From Saprospiraceae bacterium (lineage in GTDB: Bacteria > Bacteroidota > Bacteroidia > Chitinophagales > Saprospiraceae): a DNA stretch of 47,766 bases. This document shows positions 1 to 7,672 of this stretch, piece after piece. A program made the position numbers and the translations under genes. Position 1 is the first letter of the stretch, and each line of letters starts with the position of its first letter. The DNA lies in NCBI GenBank assembly GCA_013214355.1, contig JABSSL010000103.1, forward strand, positions 1 to 47,766. The letters run 5' to 3'. Under the pieces are notes generated by a model that was given only the letters and a program-made list of their open reading frames with translations, was not told the DNA's origin and searched no databases.

Positions 1-50
1 GGTTCATGGTCCATAGTTCAGACTAATAACTATGGACTATTGACTTTAAA
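1..50. repeat. GACYATN heptamer array with inverted repeat
   Basis: The right part (29-49) reads as heptamers of the form GACTATG/GACTATT/GACTTTA, and the left part reads as the same unit on the opposite strand. The two halves form a perfect 9-bp inverted repeat, GTCCATAGT at 9-17 and ACTATGGAC at 29-37, with an 11-bp spacer. It lies just beyond the stop of the broken enoyl-CoA hydratase gene. Related arrays occur at 2840-2873 and 3370-3402, flanking the four-helix-bundle gene. The partner gene of this array, if any, would be left of the window. Confidence 0.6.
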
Positions 51-69
51 ATATCGATCTTTACCTCTC

Positions 70-854
70 CTACTCCCCTACCCAATTCGGTTTCCGTTTC
101 TCTCGAAACGCCGTCAATCCTTCTTGTCCATCCTTGCTCATGATGGTTTTTTGTAGCATATCGTAGAGATATTTATGTTCTGCAGCACTGGGCTGAATAT
201 GATCGTAAGCCTGCAAACCCAGGCGGATAGCAGAAGGGCTATTTTGTTTTAGTTCATCAATTACTACTTCCGTTGCAGCATCTATTTCTTCCCCGCTTCT
301 TGCACAGGCAGGTTATATCCTCTGATGCACCAATCCACGACTTTCCGGGCTGGCATTACCTTAAGTAAGGCGGCCATCACTTGGAAAGGATACAAGCCTC
401 TCTTTACCTCTGGCAAGCCGAACTTCACCGAATCCTGAGCTATCACTATATTGCATCCAGCAAGAAAGAAAAAACCACCGGCATACACATCTCCGGTAAC
501 TTTTGCAATCGTTGGTTTTCCCACCTTGTTAAATAACTCACCAATAAGCACCTCTCCTTCTGGAGCAGGAACGGTGGAATCATTCTCCTCAATCAAGCCC
601 ATCATCGCCTTAAGATCTGCTCCAGCACAGAAGACATTACCTTTGGCTTGGATTACAATGATCCAAATCGATTTTTCGCTATGTGCATAGTTTAAAGCAT
701 AGGCAATCTCATTAACCATTTGCGGATGAAGCGCATTTTTTTTGCCCGCTCGATCCAGCGTTAATTTTAGCACATGATCGCTCACTTCGCATTCGATGAA
801 AGCAAAGTGCTGTTGGTCGAAGTCTGCTAGTTGGGTATCGTTATATAAGTTCAT
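70..854 (-). pseudogene. Enoyl-CoA hydratase/isomerase, split by a frameshifting deletion
   Basis: A 190-codon crotonase-fold frame starts at 854 (MNLYNDTQ). It contains the oxyanion-hole segments FCAGADLK and YAGGFFFLAG, then stops at 282 just after PVQEA. The rest of the family's C-terminus reappears in another frame from about 300 down to a stop at 70, beginning EEIDAATEVV and ending KRKPNWVGE. The frames differ so that 3n+1 bases are missing. The usual GLV-containing segment after QEA, roughly ten residues, is absent, so a deletion of about 31-37 bp fits better than a single-base error. Nine bases separate the gene from the biotin carboxylase gene upstream, so it is the last gene of the carboxylase operon. 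In intact form it would hydrate an enoyl-CoA produced or used by that pathway. An assembly error remains possible. Confidence 0.75.
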
Positions 855-863
855 GCTGGTAGA

Positions 864-2876
864 TTAGTCATTATTTAATTGTAGTAGTAGAAAACCTGCA
901 GGCACATTACCGCCTTCTTCCGCATAAATCTCCGCTACTACCCCATCACCCGTGGCAGTCAAGGTATTTTCCATCTTCATAGAAGACAACACAATCAACT
1001 CCTGTCCTGCCGAAACTTGTTGCCCGGCCTCCACTAAGATCTTAACCACCTGCGAAGGCATGGGAGCTACGTAGCCACCACTCACCTCCTCCGTTCCCTG
1101 GCTTGGGAATCGATCCATTTCCTCCACCGCTAGGCTTCCGAGTGATTCTTGCTGTAAGTAAAATTGTGCTCCCTCTTTCACCCAATGAAATGGATATTGA
1201 ATCCCATTGATCTCTAAGCGAATCAAGTCTTTGGTAGAATCCACCAAGTTTACCTGATAGGCCCGATCTTCCACCTCAAAGGCAAAACCGCTTGCTTCCT
1301 TGCGGTACCGTAGCTGTACCTCTTTATCTCCAGCCAAATAACCCACTCGCTGTGCTTCGTAGAAACTATTCCTCCATCCGGAAGGAAGGCTGCGTAAGAG
1401 TGTCCTACTATCCTCTCTCTCCTTCCAATTAATCACAGTCGAAGCAATGGCCGCAAAATCTTGTGCCTGACTTTCTAAGGTGGAAAGCTGGTCCAGATTC
1501 ATTTTTTCCGCAATGAAGTGCGTGTTGTACTGTCCAGCTAGAAAGTCCGGATGCTGCAACAATTGCAGCAAAAAATCTTGATTCGTCTTCAACCCCAAGC
1601 ACTGAAGCCGACGAAGCACATAAGCTAGCTTCCTATGGGCAGACGCTCGATCCTTATCCCAGACAATCAATTTGGCAATCATTGGGTCATAAAAAATCGA
1701 AATCTCCGATCCTGACTGTACTGCCGTCTCTACCCGCAATCCCTCCAATTCCGGCCAGGCAAAGCGATGGATTTTTCCAGTGACCGGTAGAAAGTTATTG
1801 CTGGCGTCTTCCGCGTAGAGGCGTGCCTCGATAGCATATCCCCTACTCTTTATATCAGCTTGCTGAAGAGATAAAGGTTTTCCCATAGCAGATTCCAGCT
1901 GCATTTGTACTAGGTCTAAGCCCGTTATTTCTTCGGTTACGGGATGCTCTACCTGCAACCTGGTATTCACTTCTAAAAAGTAGAAATCCCCACTATGATC
2001 ATCATAGATAAATTCGACGGTCCCAGCATTATCGTACTGCAAGGCTTTAGCCGCTTTGACAGCAGCTTCTCCCATCTGATTTCTCAAGGTTTCCGTCATG
2101 ACTGGCGAGGGACTTTCCTCAATCACCTTCTGGTATCTGCGTTGGATGGAGCACTCTCGCTCTAGTATGTGAATGGCATTGCCATGCTGATCCCCAAAAA
2201 TCTGAAACTCAATATGTCGACCAGATTCTACGTATTTCTCTATTATCAAGCGATCATCTCCAAAAGCATTCCGGGCTTCTCTTTGTGCCGCTCCAATAGC
2301 TGCCTCCAAACCCTCTGCTTCCCGTACAATCCGCATTCCTTTTCCACCGCCTCCAGCCGTCGCCTTCAATAGTAAAGGAAAACCAACTTCTTTGGCGACC
2401 TGGATCAATTTTTCTGTCTCCTGATCTTCTCCTTGATAGCCTGGCACCACTGGTACACCGTGGGCTTCCATGATTGCTTTGGCCTCCGCCTTGGATCCCA
2501 TCGCCTCAATCGCCTTGGGGTTGGGGCCAATGAAGATCAATCCTTCCGCTGCACAACGCCTGGCAAAGCCTGCATTTTCCGACAGAAAGCCATAGCCAGG
2601 ATGAATAGCATCCGCTCCCACCTGCTTCGCTACCTGAATGATCTTATCCTGATCCAAATAGGAGGCCGTAGGCTGGCTATCCCCTATAAATACCGCCATA
2701 TCCGCCTCCGCAACGAAAGGGGCGGATCGGTCTGCTTCGGAAAAGACTGCGATACTTTTGACCCCCATCTTTCGACAGCTGCGGAAGATCCGAGAGGCGA
2801 TCTCGCCGCGGTTAGCCACGAGTACGGAGGATAAGGTTTTCGGTCGATAGTCCATAGTCGATGGTTCTGGCTCCAT
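864..2876 (-). CDS. Acyl-CoA carboxylase biotin carboxylase/BCCP subunit (methylcrotonyl/geranyl-CoA type)
   Basis: The 670-residue protein has the order expected for the alpha subunit of 3-methylcrotonyl- or geranyl-CoA carboxylases: a biotin carboxylase N-domain beginning VLVANRGEIASRIF, an ATP-grasp domain with a glycine-rich loop (KATAGGGGKGMR), EVNTRLQVEHPVTE, a biotin carboxylase C-domain, and a C-terminal biotinyl domain with SSMKMEN; the biotinylated lysine is K634. It carboxylates its own biotin with ATP and bicarbonate for use by the partner carboxyltransferase encoded at 3407-5008. The substrate cannot be read from sequence. The first twelve or so residues (MEPEPSTMDYRP) are encoded by a heptamer repeat, so the ancestral start may be the internal ATG at 2855 or later. 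Unusually, a four-helix-bundle gene separates it from the carboxyltransferase gene. Confidence 0.9.
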   Translation of the reverse strand: MEPEPSTMDYRPKTLSSVLVANRGEIASRIFRSCRKMGVKSIAVFSEADRSAPFVAEADMAVFIGDSQPTASYLDQDKIIQVAKQVGADAIHPGYGFLSENAGFARRCAAEGLIFIGPNPKAIEAMGSKAEAKAIMEAHGVPVVPGYQGEDQETEKLIQVAKEVGFPLLLKATAGGGGKGMRIVREAEGLEAAIGAAQREARNAFGDDRLIIEKYVESGRHIEFQIFGDQHGNAIHILERECSIQRRYQKVIEESPSPVMTETLRNQMGEAAVKAAKALQYDNAGTVEFIYDDHSGDFYFLEVNTRLQVEHPVTEEITGLDLVQMQLESAMGKPLSLQQADIKSRGYAIEARLYAEDASNNFLPVTGKIHRFAWPELEGLRVETAVQSGSEISIFYDPMIAKLIVWDKDRASAHRKLAYVLRRLQCLGLKTNQDFLLQLLQHPDFLAGQYNTHFIAEKMNLDQLSTLESQAQDFAAIASTVINWKEREDSRTLLRSLPSGWRNSFYEAQRVGYLAGDKEVQLRYRKEASGFAFEVEDRAYQVNLVDSTKDLIRLEINGIQYPFHWVKEGAQFYLQQESLGSLAVEEMDRFPSQGTEEVSGGYVAPMPSQVVKILVEAGQQVSAGQELIVLSSMKMENTLTATGDGVVAEIYAEEGGNVPAGFLLLQLNND
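2840..2873. repeat. GACYATN heptamer array overlapping the carboxylase start
   Basis: On the minus strand this reads as ACCATC-GACTATG-GACTATC-GACC, a short tandem of the heptamer GACYATN. It lies between the end of the four-helix-bundle gene (2902) and the body of the biotin carboxylase gene and is translated in frame as part of that protein's N-terminus. It pairs with the array at 3370-3402 on the other side of the four-helix-bundle gene. Confidence 0.6.
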
Positions 2877-2901
2877 ATGCTCTTTCCTTTCTTCTTTTTA
2901 A

Positions 2902-3258
2902 TCAGTTATCTATAGAATTTCTGAGGGCTTGAGTCATTCTGATGATCACAGCAGCTTCTTCATAATGTATTTTAAACTGTTCTTCAGTAATCAATTTCCG
3001 CTCCTTTCCAACATATAGACAGGATACAACTTCGATTCCGGAACGAATGGCTGTCCCCAAATAATTGGAAAATTGCTTATTCGTGGCTCCAGTTGAACCT
3101 TCAGCTATATTTAGTGCAATCGAATCAGCAGCTCGTTTAATTTGGCTGGTTAGAATGTATATTTCTTCCTGTGGAAAACTCCGTGTCAATTCATGCACCT
3201 GCCCAGTAAACACGATTGCCCTTTGCCAAACCTTCAGATTTTCAAACTTGAATGCCAT
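2902..3258 (-). CDS. Four-helix-bundle protein (S23 intervening-sequence / bAvd-like family)
   Basis: The 118-residue protein has the hallmarks of the S23/IVP four-helix-bundle family: an N-terminal FKFENLKVWQRA, then LTRSFPQEEIYILTSQIKRA, then SIALNIAEGS. Length and motif order match the family. The ATG at 3258 (MAFKF) is preferred over a TTG three codons upstream. Members were first noticed in intervening sequences of 23S rRNA genes and include the accessory protein of diversity-generating retroelements; the function of stand-alone copies is not known. It sits inside an acyl-CoA carboxylase operon between the two subunit genes. Heptamer repeat arrays on both sides suggest insertion as a unit. 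No reverse transcriptase, template repeat or rRNA lies nearby. Confidence 0.85.
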   Translation of the reverse strand: MAFKFENLKVWQRAIVFTGQVHELTRSFPQEEIYILTSQIKRAADSIALNIAEGSTGATNKQFSNYLGTAIRSGIEVVSCLYVGKERKLITEEQFKIHYEEAAVIIRMTQALRNSIDN

Positions 3259-3369
3259 AAAACTCAATTTTCACTAATGCACAATACCGGTATTCCTTCT
3301 GCCAAGACCTAGGCCAATTCTTCTTTTTGATCATTAAGCTATCCTAGTAAGACATGCTTTAGTCATTAT

Positions 3370-3402
3370 AGCCCATGGACCATCGACCATGGACCGACAA
3401 CC
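3370..3402. repeat. GACYATN heptamer array downstream of carboxyltransferase
   Basis: The plus strand contains GACCATC-GACCATG-GACCGAC in tandem, preceded by CCATG. It starts directly after the carboxyltransferase stop codon and precedes the four-helix-bundle gene in the direction of transcription. Together with the array at 2840-2873 it brackets that gene. Confidence 0.6.
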
Positions 3403-3406
3403 TCCC

Positions 3407-5008
3407 CTACATCCTCCACACTCCAAACCCATCACTCCCGCTAAAGGGCTGATTATACAGCACCGCCAAGGAAAAGCCCAGGTAATTCCTAGTTTGGCGG
3501 GGATCGAGCAGGCCATCGTCCCAGAGTTCCGAGGTGGAGTGCCAAGCAGAAGCCTTCGATTCAGCCTCGGCGATCAGCATGGCTTTGAGCATGGCAGCCT
3601 GTTCCTCATCATAAGGTTGACCGAGGGATTTAGCAGAAGCGCGCTGAATGATCTCCATCACCCCAGCCAGTTGTTCGGAGCCCATCACCCCGATCTTGGA
3701 ATTGGGATAGGCAAACAGAAACCGAGGATCATACGAACGGCCATTCATCCCGTAATTGCCGGCGCCGTAGGACGAGCCAATCATTAAGGTAATCGAGGGA
3801 ACTTCACTATTCGAAACGGCATTAATGAGTTTCGCACCATTCTTTATGATACCACCTTCTTCATAGGCCTTGCCGACCATATAGCCGGTGGTATTTTGTA
3901 GGAACAGCAGCGGTATTTTATTCTTATTGGACAGTTGTATAAAGTGAGCCGCTTTGTTGGCTGATTCCGAGAAGATCACGCCATTATTGGCCAAGATGCC
4001 GACGGGGTAGCCATGAATCTTTGCCCAGCCACACACCATCGTACTGCCATATTCGGGCTTGAATTCGGAGAATCGAGAGCCATCCACTACGCGCATGATC
4101 AACTCACGAGCATCAAAAGGTACTTTAGGGTCGGCTGGTACGACGCCAAGGATTTCTTCAGCATCGAAAAGCGGAGCTTCGATGGGACCTTCTGGGGTAT
4201 ATTGAGGTTTCCCTACATTTACCACCTCCATCAGTTCCCTCGCCAGTCGAATGGCATCAAACTCATCCTCAGCCAGATAGTCAGAAACGCCGGATACACG
4301 GCTATGCATTTCTGCTCCACCCAGTTCTTCGTCAGTCGCTTCTTCATTGGTAGCCATTTTCACTAGCGGAGGGCCAGCAAGAAAAACCTTCGCCGCTTTT
4401 TTCTGAAAAATGGCAAAATCGGACATACCAGGTACATAGGCACCTCCTGCCGTAGCATTGCCAAATACAACCGAGATAGTAGGTATACCCATCTTGGAGC
4501 GACGAGTAATCTCCCGGAAACTCTCGCCACCATAATTGAATATTTTAGCTTGATCGGGAAGATTGGCACCACCACTTTCTACCAGATTGATGGAAGGGAG
4601 TCTGTTTTCTCGCGTAATCTGTCCTACTCGTAAGCTCTTGAAGGTGGTAGCATAGTCAACAGATCCACCCTTTCTAGTACCCACATTGGAATTGATAACG
4701 CATAGTTTTCCTGAGACCAAACCAATACCTGTTACATTGGTCCCTCCGGCACCGAAGCCACCTTTGGTGCCCATACCCGCTAAAGGCAATAGTTCCAAAA
4801 AGGGGCTATCTCGGTCCAATACCAATTCCAGTCGCTCTCGTGCTAGCAGTTTTCCTCTTTTGCGTGCTCTATTGATGTGTTTTTCTTTCCCTTGAAATCG
4901 GCTATCTTCTAGATGCTCCTCTAGCTTTTCTACCAATTTCAACATCTCGGATTGATTGGCCAAGAATTGCTGGCTGCGAGTATTAATCTTTGATTGTAAG
5001 GGCTTCAT
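3407..5008 (-). CDS. Acyl-CoA carboxylase carboxyltransferase subunit (MccB/AtuC-like)
   Basis: This 533-residue protein is the right size for the beta subunit of methylcrotonyl- or geranyl-CoA carboxylase. It has two crotonase-like carboxyltransferase halves. Visible motifs are GKLLARERLELVLD near the N-terminus, LVESGGANLPDQ, NATAGGAYVPGMSD, FLAGPPLVKMATNEE and LGGAEMHSRVSGVSDYLAEDE, the last typical of this branch rather than of propionyl-CoA carboxylases. The C-terminus FGVWRM matches the family's usual FGVFRM, so the end is intact even though a repeat array follows at once. It transfers the carboxyl group from biotin on the partner subunit (864-2876) to an acyl-CoA. Leucine degradation (methylcrotonyl-CoA) and acyclic terpene degradation (geranyl-CoA) are the two main candidates; context does not decide between them. 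Confidence 0.9.
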   Translation of the reverse strand: MKPLQSKINTRSQQFLANQSEMLKLVEKLEEHLEDSRFQGKEKHINRARKRGKLLARERLELVLDRDSPFLELLPLAGMGTKGGFGAGGTNVTGIGLVSGKLCVINSNVGTRKGGSVDYATTFKSLRVGQITRENRLPSINLVESGGANLPDQAKIFNYGGESFREITRRSKMGIPTISVVFGNATAGGAYVPGMSDFAIFQKKAAKVFLAGPPLVKMATNEEATDEELGGAEMHSRVSGVSDYLAEDEFDAIRLARELMEVVNVGKPQYTPEGPIEAPLFDAEEILGVVPADPKVPFDARELIMRVVDGSRFSEFKPEYGSTMVCGWAKIHGYPVGILANNGVIFSESANKAAHFIQLSNKNKIPLLFLQNTTGYMVGKAYEEGGIIKNGAKLINAVSNSEVPSITLMIGSSYGAGNYGMNGRSYDPRFLFAYPNSKIGVMGSEQLAGVMEIIQRASAKSLGQPYDEEQAAMLKAMLIAEAESKASAWHSTSELWDDGLLDPRQTRNYLGFSLAVLYNQPFSGSDGFGVWRM

Positions 5009-5066
5009 GTACGTATAATAGTAGTTCTATCACCTCCTAAAAGGTGATAAAATAGGTTTTGAATAG

Positions 5067-5720
5067 TTAAAAGAAAGCTTGACCAAGATCAACCTCGAAT
5101 GGATCTCCGATGCTATGGTAAAATTCTTCCCCAAAGAATGCTTTAAAGGAATCAACTCCCTTTTCCGTAAAGTGCGGTAGGATCAAGCTCCAAATAACCT
5201 TAGGTCCTTCCTTGGAATCGTGAACATCCCGGATCAGTTGCTGGGAACGCCAAAAGAGCGCCAACACCCAGATGGATAAACTTAAATTAGAGTAGGCCCC
5301 TGGAAAAGGCTCTGGCTTCATGTTCCCCAACTTGATAGCAAAGGCAATGGCGGCTTCATTATCCTTAATCGTCTGCATGCAGAGTTTGCGGAAATTCTTA
5401 GCCACTAGTGGATGGCGGATTACGTTCAGATCATTAAAGATGAAAGCGTACTGCTTTTGAAAAGCATAATACATTTTAGTCTCATTCGTCAAGTTTTCAA
5501 AAGATGGAAAATCCCGACGCTTCTGACGCTCCCGGTCCAAACCTGCCCAAAGTTCATCGGTAATCGCAGCGAGCAGCTCGTCCTTACTATTGAAGTGATA
5601 GGCAATATTTCGACGGTTCACCCCCAATTCATTGGCTATGTCCTGAATAGATACTTGGCCAAACCCACGCTCATTGAACACGCGGATCGCCACTTCTATG
5701 ATCTTCTCTTTTGTGTTCAT
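5067..5720 (-). CDS. TetR/AcrR-family transcriptional regulator
   Basis: The 217-residue protein starts with a TetR-type helix-turn-helix (KEKIIEVAIRVFNERGF, then SIQDIANELGVNRRNIAYHFNSKDELL) followed by an all-helical ligand-binding region. The ATG at 5720 (MNTKEK) is preferred over a TTG six codons upstream at 5738. It heads the minus-strand carboxylase operon and is divergent from the plus-strand beta-oxidation operon. TetR regulators beside acyl-CoA genes usually respond to an acyl-CoA and repress both arms; that role is inferred here from position. A perfect 7-bp inverted repeat at 5849-5876 is a candidate operator. Confidence 0.9.
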   Translation of the reverse strand: MNTKEKIIEVAIRVFNERGFGQVSIQDIANELGVNRRNIAYHFNSKDELLAAITDELWAGLDRERQKRRDFPSFENLTNETKMYYAFQKQYAFIFNDLNVIRHPLVAKNFRKLCMQTIKDNEAAIAFAIKLGNMKPEPFPGAYSNLSLSIWVLALFWRSQQLIRDVHDSKEGPKVIWSLILPHFTEKGVDSFKAFFGEEFYHSIGDPFEVDLGQAFF

Positions 5721-5794
5721 CTTTAGCTTGTTTTTCAATCAGTTTAGCTGGCTGGCTGGTCCATTTAACCTATCCATGAAGCTAACTCTTGATT

Positions 5795-5802
5795 CAAAAG
5801 TA
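5795..5802 (-). promoter_or_regulatory. Possible -7 box for the TetR/carboxylase operon
   Basis: On the minus strand this reads TACTTTTG, an exact match to the Bacteroidota -7 consensus TAnnTTTG, about 75 bp upstream of the TetR ATG. No clear TTG -33 box lies at the usual spacing, so support is limited to the -7 element. Confidence 0.3.
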
Positions 5803-5848
5803 ATATTTTCACACATATTTTTACCTAAAAGAACAATTTTAAGTCAAA

Positions 5849-5876
5849 AACTTTACCTTTAAGCACAATTAAAGTT
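5849..5876. promoter_or_regulatory. Candidate TetR operator, 7-bp inverted repeat
   Basis: AACTTTA (5849-5855) and TAAAGTT (5870-5876) are a perfect inverted repeat with a 14-bp spacer. The site ends 12 bp before the start codon of the plus-strand operon and lies in the divergent region beside the TetR gene. Assignment as its operator is inference. Confidence 0.35.
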
Positions 5877-5888
5877 AAACGAATACTC

Positions 5889-6905
5889 TTGAAAGAACCA
5901 ATTCGGATCGAATTGCCTATGCTGCAACCAAAAATGAGTGTTAATGCCTACCTCTTTTTGGATCCAGAGCCAGTTCTGATCGACTGCGGAATGAATACCA
6001 ATGCCACCTTGGCATTACTGGAAGAGGAGCTGCAGAAACATGGGTTGAAACTCACTGACCTCGTGCATGTTTACGTCACACATGCACACATAGACCATAT
6101 GGGGATGGCAGGTCGATTGGCTCGTGAAGCAAAAGCCAATATTTGGGTCAATCCGTTCACCCTGCCTTGGACTAGAGATTTGGAAAAACAGTGGCAGAAA
6201 CGAGCCAAAATTATACAAACCGCATTGGAACAGGAAGCACCTCCAGGATGGGATAATCCAGTTCTAAACGGCATGAATGGCTTCTTTAAGCAAGCACTTG
6301 CCTGTTGGTCCGAAATCCCCTCTGAGTCACTTAAGGTATACGAGGTTGGAGAAACCTTGTCCTTCGGAGGTGGCAAGTGGGAAGTACTATACGTACCCGG
6401 ACATTCTAATACCCAAACTTGCTTTTATGAAAAATCCAAGCAGTGGCTTTTTTCTGCTGACATGCTATTACCCTTAACCCCTACTCCTGCCATCGAAATG
6501 AAAATTGATGCACCAGAGGAGCGAGAGGTCAGCATTGTTCGATTACTAGACTCTTTTCAACGGATGAAGAAGCTAGCCTTAGAAAAAGTCTTTCCAGGGC
6601 ATGGCGAACCTTTCGGCCACCATGAGCAACTTATCGACGCCCAGCTGGCTAGAATTCAAATGCGCAAGGAAGAGTGCCTAGGAGTGATTCAAAGGGGTAA
6701 AACCTCCTTTTTCGAAATTTTTGAACATATCTACCCGGGAGCATTCAATATTTTTACCCTTTCCATGTTAAAGGGGTATCTCGATTTACTAGAAGTAGAG
6801 GAGCTCATTCAAATAGATACCAGCGAAGGTTATCGAAAGTATGTAACCGCAGGAACCGCAAGTCAATTTCCAATTGAAATACAGAAAACAACAGATGGAC
6901 TATGA
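5889..6905 (+). CDS. Metallo-beta-lactamase-fold hydrolase (LACTB2-like)
   Basis: The 338-residue protein has the metal-binding motif THAHIDHMG (H65, H67, D69, H70), further ligands in VPGHSNTQ and SADMLL, and a FPGHGEPF histidine. The C-terminal 70 or so residues look like the winged-helix tail found in LACTB2-like proteins. The TTG start at 5889 is chosen because the first residues (IRIELPM) form the first strand seen in relatives; an ATG start at 5919 would remove it. No Shine-Dalgarno site is visible. It overlaps the next gene by four bases and begins the operon divergent from the TetR gene. Such proteins are common in acyl-CoA operons, possibly as thioesterases or lactonases; the substrate is unknown. 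Confidence 0.85.
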   Translation: MKEPIRIELPMLQPKMSVNAYLFLDPEPVLIDCGMNTNATLALLEEELQKHGLKLTDLVHVYVTHAHIDHMGMAGRLAREAKANIWVNPFTLPWTRDLEKQWQKRAKIIQTALEQEAPPGWDNPVLNGMNGFFKQALACWSEIPSESLKVYEVGETLSFGGGKWEVLYVPGHSNTQTCFYEKSKQWLFSADMLLPLTPTPAIEMKIDAPEEREVSIVRLLDSFQRMKKLALEKVFPGHGEPFGHHEQLIDAQLARIQMRKEECLGVIQRGKTSFFEIFEHIYPGAFNIFTLSMLKGYLDLLEVEELIQIDTSEGYRKYVTAGTASQFPIEIQKTTDGL

Positions 6906-7666
6906 GTTTTATCCAAAGTGTAAAGAAATCACAGTATGAAATTTTGACCTTCAATCGCGGGAAGGCCAATCCAATGAATACAGATTTCATCAAAGAGTTA
7001 CGAGAAAACATCAGTAGAATCGAGGCAGACCCCAGTGTGAGAGGGGTGATTTTAACGGGCAATACACCGGGTTATTTCACAGTGGGACTTGATCTCAAAG
7101 AACTGTACTATTATGACCAGGATCAAATAGAGGAGTTCTGGACGCACTGGGATGCCATGGTCATGGAAATGACGCGTTTCCCTAAGCCCATGATTGCCGC
7201 GATAAACGGGTATAGTCCAGCTGGTGGATGTGTAATAGCGATCACCTGTGATCATCGTATGATGGCTGAGGGTGAAAGATTCATTATCGGTCTAAACGAA
7301 GTAGCAGTGGGCATTACAGTTCCCGAGAACATCTACGAGTTATATGCCTTTTGGCTGGGAAGACGGAGAGCTTATCAGTGCTTGATGCAAGGAAAGTTGA
7401 TGCAAGTAAAAGAGGCCCAAGCTATTGGCTTGGTAGATGAAGTTTATCCAATGGAAGACTTATTACCCAAAGCCGAAGAGAATCTACAGCGACTATTAAT
7501 GCTACCTGATAATATTTTGCAGGACTCAAAGCGCAATATGCGACGTGCCCTGCTTGAAAGCCTGGAAAACTTACCGGAAATCCCGAAGCAAACGAAGCTA
7601 GATAGCTGGTTCAACCCAAATTCCAGAGCTATCATGAAAATGGTCGTGGACAGCCTGACAAAGTAA
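6902..7666 (+). CDS. Enoyl-CoA delta-isomerase (ECI1-like, crotonase superfamily)
   Basis: The 254-residue crotonase-fold protein resembles mitochondrial delta3-delta2-enoyl-CoA isomerase more than a hydratase: it has TVGLDLKEL, INGYSPAGGC for the oxyanion hole, and IGLNEVAVGI, whose Glu occupies the place of the ECI1 catalytic acid. Isomerases of this type move a double bond from position 3 to 2 so that unsaturated acyl-CoAs can enter beta-oxidation. Its start overlaps the preceding hydrolase stop (ATGA), indicating translational coupling. The methyltransferase gene follows after a few bases. A hydratase function cannot be excluded. Confidence 0.85.
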   Translation: MSFIQSVKKSQYEILTFNRGKANPMNTDFIKELRENISRIEADPSVRGVILTGNTPGYFTVGLDLKELYYYDQDQIEEFWTHWDAMVMEMTRFPKPMIAAINGYSPAGGCVIAITCDHRMMAEGERFIIGLNEVAVGITVPENIYELYAFWLGRRRAYQCLMQGKLMQVKEAQAIGLVDEVYPMEDLLPKAEENLQRLLMLPDNILQDSKRNMRRALLESLENLPEIPKQTKLDSWFNPNSRAIMKMVVDSLTK

Positions 7667-7672
7667 TTAAAC

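Noticed and set aside
2902-3258. Diversity-generating retroelement, suggested by the Avd-like four-helix protein
   Set aside because: No reverse transcriptase, template repeat or variable repeat was found around it.
3389-3787. 132-codon plus-strand frame over the carboxyltransferase end
   Set aside because: It overlaps a well-conserved gene on the other strand and reads as low-complexity shadow sequence.
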